Assembly (NCBI GenBank): GCA_030533445.1
Contig: CM060064.1
Location: 4,653,916 to 4,717,915, forward strand
Direction of reading: 5' to 3'
Source: Cyprinodon diabolis
Lineage: Eukaryota > Chordata > Actinopteri > Cyprinodontiformes > Cyprinodontidae
DNA: 64,000 bases
Shown here: piece after piece, positions 55,901 through 64,000 of the stretch
Numbering within the stretch: the stretch's first letter is position 1
Layout of the letters: the number at the start of each line of letters is the position of its first letter
Position numbers and translations under genes: made by a program
The notes under the pieces: generated by a model
What the model was told of the DNA's origin: nothing
Database searches by the model: none
Seen by the model: the letters and a program-made list of their open reading frames with translations, nothing else

Positions 55901-58900
55901 CAGAATCCAAACCTCTTCATCTCTCGGTCCGTTTAGATCCAACTCCATATCAGAAACTCGTCCTCACTGGGTCCCTTAAGATCCAGAATCTCTTCCTCTC
56001 TGGGTCCATTTAGAACCAGAATCCCCATCTCTCTGGGTCAGTTCAGAAACCAAACCTCTTCCTCTCTGGGTCCATTCTGAACCACTTTCTCTTCTCCTGG
56101 TCCGTTGAGGACCAGAACCTCTTCCTCTCTGGGTTCATTCAGAACCACCTCCTCTTCTATTCAGAACCCAAACCTCACATCTCTGCGTCCATTCAGAACC
56201 ACTTCCTCTTCTCTGGGTCCGTTCAGAACCAGAACCTCTTCCTCTCTGGCTCTGTTCAGGACCACAACCTCCTTGTCTCTGGGTCCGTTCAGATCCAGAA
56301 TCCCTTCCGCTCTGGGTCCATACAAAACCAGATTATCCTCCTCTCTGGTACCATTCAGAACCTAATTCTCTCTTGGTCCATTCAGAACCAGAACCTGTTC
56401 CTCTCTGGATCTGTTCAGAACCAGAACCTCTTTCTCTCTGCGTTCGTTCGGAACCAGAAACTCCTCCTCTCTGGGTCCATTTAGAAAAATCTACTTCTCT
56501 CTGGGTCTGATTCAGAACCAGAAGCCCTTCAGATCCAGAAGCCCTTCCGCTCTGGGTCTATTTAGAACCAGACTCTCCATCTCTCTTGTTCCGTTCATAA
56601 TCCAAACCTCTTCCTCTCTGGGTCTATTCAGAACCACTTCCTTTTCTCTGAGTCCGTTGAGGACCAGAACCTCTTCCTCTCTTAGTCTATTCAGAACCAT
56701 AACCTCTTCCTCTTTGTGTCGGTTCAGAACCAGAACCACTTCCTCCTTTCTAGGTCGATTGAGAACTAGAACCTCTTCCTTCCTGGGTCCGTTCAGAACT
56801 AGAACCTCTTCCTTCCTGGGTCCGTTCAGAACCAGAACCTCTTCCTCTCTGGGTCCATTTAGAACAATCTCCTTCTCTCTGGGTCTGATTCAGAACCAGA
56901 AGCCCTTCAGATCCAGAAGCCCTTCCGCTCTGGGTCTATTTAGAACCAGACTCTCCATCTCTCTTTTTCCGTTCATAATCCAAACCTCTTACTCTCTGGG
57001 TCCATTCAGAACCACTTCCTTTTCTCTGAGTCCGTTGAGAACCAGAACCTCCTCCTTTCTGGATCCATTTAGATCCAACTCCATATCTCTGGGTCCTTTT
57101 AGAACCAGAACCTCCTCATCTCTGGGTCCGCTGAGAACCATAACCTCTTCCTCTCTGGGTCCATTAAGGACCACATCCTCCTCTCTTGGTCTATTCAGAA
57201 CCATAACCTCTTCCTCTTTGTGTCGGTTCAGAACCAGAAAGTCTTCCTCTCTGGGTCCATTCAGAACCACTTCCTCTTCTCTAGGTCCGTTTAGGGCCAG
57301 AACCTCTTCCTCTCTGTGTTCATTAAGAACCACCTCCTCCTCTCATGGTCTATTCAGAAACCGAACCTCTCCTTTTCTTGGTCCATTCATAACCACTTCC
57401 TCCTCTCTGGGTCCCTTGGGAACCAGAACCTCCTTCTCTCTTGGTATATTGAGAAACAGAACATCCTCCAGTCTGGGTCAGTTCAGAACCTGAACCTCTT
57501 GCTCTCTGGGTCTTTTCAGAACCAGAACCTGTTCCCCTGTTGGTCTGCTCAATACCAGAACCTCCTCCTTTCTGTATCAGTTCAGAACCAGAAAATCCTC
57601 CTCTCTGGGACCGTTCAGAACCAGAACCTTCTCATCTCTGGGTCCGTTCAGATCCAGAAGCTCTTCCTCTCTCGGTCAGTTTAGAACTAGAACTACCTCC
57701 TCTCTGGGTCCATTTAGAACCAGAATCCCCATCCCTCTGGGTTAGTTCAGAATCCGAACCTCTTCCTCTCTGGGTCCATTCTGAACCACCTTCTCTTCTC
57801 TGGGTCCGTTGAGGACCAGAACCTCTGTCTCTCTGGGTTCATTCAGAACCACCTCCTCTTCTATTCTGAATCCAAACCTCACATCTCTGCGTCCATTCAG
57901 AACCACCTCCTTTCTCTGGGTCCGTTCAGAACCAGAACCTCTTCCTGTTTGGTTCGGTTTAGAACCAGAACCTCCTTATCTCTGGGTCCGTTCAGACCCA
58001 AAAGCTCTTCCTCTCTGGGTCCGTTCAGAACCAGAACCTCTTCCTGTTTGGTTCGGTTTAGAACCAGAACTTCCTTCTCTCTTGGTCCGTTCAGAACCTG
58101 AACCTCTTCTCTGTTGGTCCGTTCAGAACTAGAAACCCTTCCTCTCTGGGCCAGTTCAGAACTACCTCCTCATCTCTGGGTTTGGTCTGAACCAAAACGT
58201 CTTCCTCTCTGGTTCCATTTAGAATCAAAACCTCCTTCTCTCTGAGTCCATTCAGAAACACCTCCTCCTTTCTGGATCCATTCAGATCCAACTCCATATC
58301 TCTGGGTCTTTTTAGAACCAGAATCTCCTCATCTCTGGGTCCGGTGAGAACCAGAACCTCTTCCTCTCTGGGTCTGTTCAGAACCACCTCCCCATCTCTG
58401 GGTTTCAATCAAAACCAGAATGTCCTCCTCTCTGGGTCAGTTCAGAACATGAACCTCCTCCTTTCTGGGTCAATTCAGAACCAGAACCTCCTTATATCTG
58501 TGTCCTTTCAGAACCAAAACCTCTTCCTCCCTGGGTTTATTTAGTACCAGAAACTCCTCCTCTCTGGGTCTGTTCAGAACCAGGATGTCCTCCTCTCTGG
58601 GTCCATTGAGAACCAGAATCTCATTCTCTCTGGGTCAATTAGAAACCAGAATCTTTTCTTCTCTTGGTCCGTTCAGAACCAGAACCTCTTCTTCTCTGGC
58701 GCTGCTCAGAACCACAACCTCCTACTCTCTTGGTCAGTTCAGAAGCTCCTTCTCTCTGGGTCCGATCAGAACCAGAACCTCTTCCTCTCTGTGTCAGTTC
58801 AGAACAACAACCTCCTCATGTCTTGGTCCATTCACATCCAACTCCATATCAGAAACTTGTCCTCACTGGGTCCCTTTAGATGCAGGAACTCCTCCTATCT

Positions 58901-61900
58901 GGGTCCGTTGAGAACTAGGACATCCTCCTCTCTGGGTTCATTTAGAACCAGATTCCCCATTTCTGGGTATGTTCAGAATCCAAACCTCTTCCTCTCTGGG
59001 TCCATTCAGAACCACTTCCTCTTCTCTGGGTCCTTTGAGAACCAGAACCTCCTCCTCTATTGGTATATTCAGAAAAAGAACATTGTCCACTCTGGGTCCA
59101 TTCAGAATCAGAACCTCCTCATCTCTGGGTCCGTTCAGAACCAGAAACTCTTCTTCTCCATTCAGAACCACCTCCTTATCTCTGGTTTTGATCAGAAACA
59201 GAACGTCCTCTTCTCTGGGTCCGTTCAGAACCACCTCCTCAGATCTGGGTTTGCTCAGATCCAGAAGCCCTCCCGCTCGGGGTCTATTTAGAACCAGACT
59301 CTCCATCTCACTGGTTCCGTTCAGAATCCAAACCTCTTCCTCTCTGGGTCCATTCAGGTCCAACTCCATATCAGAAACTCGTCCTCACTGGGTCCCTTAA
59401 GATCCAGAAAATCTTCCTCTCTGGGTCTGTTAAGAACCAGAATCCCCATCTCTCTAGGTCCGTCCAGAATCCAAACCTCTTCCTCACTGGGTCCCTTTAA
59501 ATCCAGAAACTCTTTCTCTCTGGGTTGGTTAAGAACCAGGACGTCCTCCTCTCTGGGTTCATTTATAACCGGAATCCCCATCTCTCTGGGTCAGTTCAGA
59601 ATCCAAACCTCTTCCTCTCTGGGTCCATTCACAACCACTTTCTCTCCTCTGGGTCTGTTCAGAACCAGAACCTCCTCCTCTCTTGGTCTATTCAGAACCA
59701 AAACCTCACATCTCTGGGTCCATTCAGAACCACAACTTCCTCCTCTCCAGGTCTGTTCAGAACCAGACCCTGTTCCTCTCTGGGTCCGTTCAGAAACCGA
59801 ACCTCTCCTTCTCTGGGTCCATTCAGAACCACTTCCTCCTCTCTGGGTCCCTTAAGAACCAGAACCTCCTCCTCTCTTGGTATATTCAGAAACAGAACAT
59901 CCTCCTATCTGGGTCAGTTCAGAAACAGAACATCCTCCTATCTTTGTCAGTTCAGAACCTGAACCTGTTCCTCTCTGGGTCTTTTCAGAACCAGATCCTC
60001 CTCCTCTCTGTATAGGTTCAGAACCAGAAAATCCTCCTCTCTGGGTCCATTCAGAACCAGAAACTCTTCCTCTCTGGGTCCGTTCAGAACCACCTCCTCA
60101 TCTCTGGGTTTGATCAGAACCAGGACGTCCTCCTCTCTGGGTCCATTTAGAACCAGTATCCCCATCTCTCCGGGTCCACTCAGAATCCAAACCTCTTCCT
60201 CTCTGGGTCCATTCAGAACCACTTCCTGTTCTCTGGGTCCATTGAGGACAAGAACCTCCTCCTCTTTGGGTCCATTCAGATCCAACTCTATATATTCTGG
60301 TCCAGTGTAGAATCCAAACCTCTTCCTCTCTGGGTCATTCAGAACCACCTCCTCTTCTCTGGGTCTTTCAGAACCAGAACCTCTTGCTCTCTTGTTCGGT
60401 TCAGAACCAGAACCTCCTTATCTCTGGGTCCGTTTAGAACCAGTATCCCCATCTCTCTAGGTCCACTCAGAATCCAAACCTCTTCCTCTCTGGGTCCATT
60501 CAGAACCACTTCCTGTTCTCTGGGTCCGTTGAGGACAAGAACCTCCTCCTCTTTGGGTCCATTCAGATCCAACTCTATATCTTCTGGTCCAGTGCAGAAT
60601 CCAAACCTCTTCCTCTCTGGGTCATTCAGAACCACCTCCTCTTCTCTGGGTCCGTTCAGAACCAGAACCTCTTGCTCTCTTGTTCGGTTCAGAACCAGAA
60701 CCTCCTTATCTCTGGGTCCGTTTAGAACCAGTATCCCCATCTCTCTAGGTCCACTCAGAATCCAAACCTCTTCCTCTCTGGGTCCATTCAGAACCACTTC
60801 CTGTTCTCTGGGTCCGTTGAGGACAAGAACCTCCTCCTCTTTGGGTCCATTCAGATCCAACTCTATATCTTCTGGTCCAGTGCAGAATCCAAACCTCTTC
60901 CTCTCTGGGTCATTCAGAACCACCTCCTCTTCTCTGGGTCCGTTCAGAACCAGAACCTCTTCCTCTCTTGTTCGGTTCAGAACCAGAACCTCCTTATCTC
61001 TGGGTCCGTTTAGATCCAGAAGCTCTTCCTCTCTGGGTCTATTCAGAACCAGAATCTCTTCCCCTCTTGGTCAGTTTAGAACCAGAACTTCCTCCTCTCT
61101 TGGTACGTTCAGAACCATGACCTCTTCCTCTCTGGGTCCGTTCAGGATCACTTCCTCCTCTCTGTGTCCATTGATAACCAGAAGCCCTTCCTCTCTGTGC
61201 CCATTCAGAACCAGAATCTTTTCTTCTCTTGATCCGTTCAGAACCAGAACCTGTTCCTCTCTGGGCCCATTTAGAACCACTTCCTCCTATCTGTGTGCAT
61301 TAAGAACCAGAATCTTTTCTTCTCTTGATCCGTTCAGAACCAGAACCTCTTCTTCTCTGGCTCTGCTCAGAACTGCAACCTCCTACTCTCTTGGTCAGTT
61401 CAGAAGCTCCTCCTCTCTGGGTCCGTTCAGAACCAGAACCTCTTCATCTCTGTGTCAGTTCAGAACAAAAACCTCCTCATCTCAGGGTTGGTTCAGATCC
61501 AGAAGCCCTTCTGCTCGGGGTAAATTTAGAACCAGACTCTCCATCTCTCTGGTTTTGTTCAGAATCCAAACCTCTTCATCTCTCGGTCCGTTTAGATCCA
61601 ACTCCATATCAGAAACTCGTCCTCACTGGGTCCCTTAAGATCCAGAATCTCTTCCTCTCTGGGTCCATTTAGAACCAGAATCCCCATCTCTCTGGGTCAG
61701 TTCAGAAACCAAACCTCTTCCTCTCTGGGTCCATTCTGAACCACTTTCTCTTCTCCTGGTCCGTTGAGGACCAGAACCTCTTCCTCTCTGGGTTCATTCA
61801 GAACCACCTCCTCTTCTATTCAGAACCCAAACCTCACATCTCTGCGTCCATTCAGAACCACTTCCTCTTCTCTGGGTCCGTTCAGAACCAGAACCTCTTC

Positions 61901-64000
61901 CTCTCTGGCTCTGTTCAGGACCACAACCTCCTTGTCTCTGGGTCCGTTCAGATCCAGAATCCCTTCCGCTCTGGGTCCATACAAAACCAGATTATCCTCC
62001 TCTCTGGTACCATTCAGAACCTAATTCTCTCTTGGTCCATTCAGAACCAGAACCTGTTCCTCTCTGGATCTGTTCAGAACCAGAACCTCTTTCTCTCTGC
62101 GTTCGTTCGGAACCAGAAACTCCTCCTCTCTGGGTCCATTTAGAAAAATCTACTTCTCTCTGGGTCTGATTCAGAACCAGAAGCCCTTCAGATCCAGAAG
62201 CCCTTCCGCTCTGGGTCTATTTAGAACCAGACTCTCCATCTCTCTTGTTCCGTTCATAATCCAAACCTCTTCCTCTCTGGGTCTATTCAGAACCACTTCC
62301 TTTTCTCTGAGTCCGTTGAGGACCAGAACCTCTTCCTCTCTTAGTCTATTCAGAACCATAACCTCTTCCTCTTTGTGTCGGTTCAGAACCAGAACCACTT
62401 CCTCCTTTCTAGGTCGATTGAGAACTAGAACCTCTTCCTTCCTGGGTCCGTTCAGAACTAGAACCTCTTCCTTCCTGGGTCCGTTCAGAACCAGAACCTC
62501 TTCCTCTCTGGGTCCATTTAGAACAATCTCCTTCTCTCTGGGTCTGATTCAGAACCAGAAGCCCTTCAGATCCAGAAGCCCTTCCGCTCTGGGTCTATTT
62601 AGAACCAGACTCTCCATCTCTCTTTTTCCGTTCATAATCCAAACCTCTTACTCTCTGGGTCCATTCAGAACCACTTCCTTTTCTCTGAGTCCGTTGAGAA
62701 CCAGAACCTCCTCCTTTCTGGATCCATTTAGATCCAACTCCATATCTCTGGGTCCTTTTAGAACCAGAACCTCCTCATCTCTGGGTCCGCTGAGAACCAT
62801 AACCTCTTCCTCTCTGGGTCCATTAAGGACCACATCCTCCTCTCTTGGTCTATTCAGAACCATAACCTCTTCCTCTTTGTGTCGGTTCAGAACCAGAAAG
62901 TCTTCCTCTCTGGGTCCATTCAGAACCACTTCCTCTTCTCTAGGTCCGTTTAGGGCCAGAACCTCTTCCTCTCTGTGTTCATTAAGAACCACCTCCTCCT
63001 CTCATGGTCTATTCAGAAACCGAACCTCTCCTTTTCTTGGTCCATTCATAACCACTTCCTCCTCTCTGGGTCCCTTGGGAACCAGAACCTCCTTCTCTCT
63101 TGGTATATTGAGAAACAGAACATCCTCCAGTCTGGGTCAGTTCAGAACCTGAACCTCTTGCTCTCTGGGTCTTTTCAGAACCAGAACCTGTTCCCCTGTT
63201 GGTCTGCTCAATACCAGAACCTCCTCCTTTCTGTATCAGTTCAGAACCAGAAAATCCTCCTCTCTGGGACCGTTCAGAACCAGAACCTTCTCATCTCTGG
63301 GTCCGTTCAGATCCAGAAGCTCTTCCTCTCTCGGTCAGTTTAGAACTAGAACTACCTCCTCTCTGGGTCCATTTAGAACCAGAATCCCCATCCCTCTGGG
63401 TTAGTTCAGAATCCGAACCTCTTCCTCTCTGGGTCCATTCTGAACCACCTTCTCTTCTCTGGGTCCGTTGAGGACCAGAACCTCTGTCTCTCTGGGTTCA
63501 TTCAGAACCACCTCCTCTTCTATTCTGAATCCAAACCTCACATCTCTGCGTCCATTCAGAACCACCTCCTTTCTCTGGGTCCGTTCAGAACCAGAACCTC
63601 TTCCTGTTTGGTTCGGTTTAGAACCAGAACCTCCTTATCTCTGGGTCCGTTCAGACCCAAAAGCTCTTCCTCTCTGGGTCCGTTCAGAACCAGAACCTCT
63701 TCCTGTTTGGTTCGGTTTAGAACCAGAACTTCCTTCTCTCTTGGTCCGTTCAGAACCTGAACCTCTTCTCTGTTGGTCCGTTCAGAACTAGAAACCCTTC
63801 CTCTCTGGGCCAGTTCAGAACTACCTCCTCATCTCTGGGTTTGGTCTGAACCAAAACGTCTTCCTCTCTGGTTCCATTTAGAATCAAAACCTCCTTCTCT
63901 CTGAGTCCATTCAGAAACACCTCCTCCTTTCTGGATCCATTCAGATCCAACTCCATATCTCTGGGTCTTTTTAGAACCAGAATCTCCTCATCTCTGGGTC
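53000..64000 (+). repeat. 5659-bp tandem duplication of minisatellite
   Basis: About 53000-58640 recurs from about 58659 to the window end with constant offset 5659. I noted only isolated differences (for example C/T at 53332/58991 and at 54658/60317), so identity is very high. The second copy is cut by the window edge. Confidence 0.9.
54490..55365 (+). repeat. 288-bp higher-order repeat, three copies
   Basis: The marker ACTCTATAT(C/A)TTCTGGTCC occurs at 54626, 54913 and 55201, i.e. every 287-288 bp, with the same surrounding variant order. The triplet recurs in the second 5659-bp copy. Confidence 0.85.

Larger units (their letters stand above)
47172..64000 (+). repeat. 30/33-bp minisatellite, right block, runs off the window
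   Basis: Same unit family as 36058-42776 (CTGGGTCCGTTCAGAACCAG core). It is interrupted by a hAT MITE (47402-47785) and a retroposed segment (51874-52303). It contains 288-, 1320- and 5659-bp higher-order duplications. Open frames of up to 369 codons (54870-55979 and again 60529-61638) are by-products of units whose length is a multiple of three. Confidence 0.95.

Noticed and set aside
36058..64000. Dozens of long open frames on both strands reading as 10- or 11-residue repeats (for example 54870-55979, 60529-61638)
   Set aside because: They come from 30/33-bp units whose length is a multiple of three, occur in several frames at once, start at arbitrary ATGs, and have no promoter, splice or domain evidence.
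36058..64000. CRISPR array
   Set aside because: Units are contiguous with no unique spacers, no cas genes are present, and the surrounding elements are eukaryotic.

Overview
The window is repeat-dominated vertebrate DNA, most likely from a teleost fish. I find no host protein-coding gene, tRNA or rRNA. The teleost assignment rests on the mix of elements, as I know those families: Tf1/sushi-like Ty3/gypsy elements, L2/CR1-type and Rex1-like LINEs, a Tc1 transposon with long inverted repeats, hAT MITEs, PIF/Harbinger and CACTA-like DNA transposons. The species cannot be told from the sequence.

Layout. 1-7.1 kb: a 4.28-kb CACTA-like transposon (723-5000, 3-bp target duplication ATA) carrying a decayed multi-exon gene, then two solo LTRs with exact 5-bp target duplications (6098-6453 and 6629-7135). 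7.6-18.3 kb: a plus-strand L2-type LINE split twice, by a 5.2-kb gypsy element (8427-13607, TSD ATATC) inside ORF1 and by a 1-kb solo LTR (15351-16371, TSD ATCAT) inside the ORF2 endonuclease. 18.3-25 kb: a non-autonomous hAT (19991-21031), a Harbinger deletion derivative (21950-22927), a short minisatellite, a deleted LTR and the 3' part of a LINE with a restriction-like endonuclease. 25-32 kb: a minus-strand gypsy relic whose 3' LTR is split by another LTR element (26108-29227, TSD GCAG), which is itself split by a solo LTR (26545-27343, TSD CTGAA). 32-36 kb: a minus-strand L2 LINE interrupted by a hAT MITE and an LTR.

36.06 kb to the end is one very large 30/33-bp minisatellite with higher-order duplications of about 288, 454, 867, 1320, 2228 and 5659 bp. 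It has been invaded by a Rex1-like LINE (42777-47171) that carries a coding-intact Tc1 transposon (43309-44920, 202-bp inverted repeats that read as identical), by a 384-bp hAT MITE and by a poly(A)-tailed retroposed segment.

Function. Only the Tc1 transposase looks intact. Every other coding region is broken by stops, frameshifts, deletions or nested insertions. The most informative signals are an 11-nt self-priming signature in the gypsy element, the nested insertions that order events in time, codon-multiple tandem repeats at the 3' side of the second gypsy gag, and the near-identical 5.66-kb duplication of minisatellite at the right edge.
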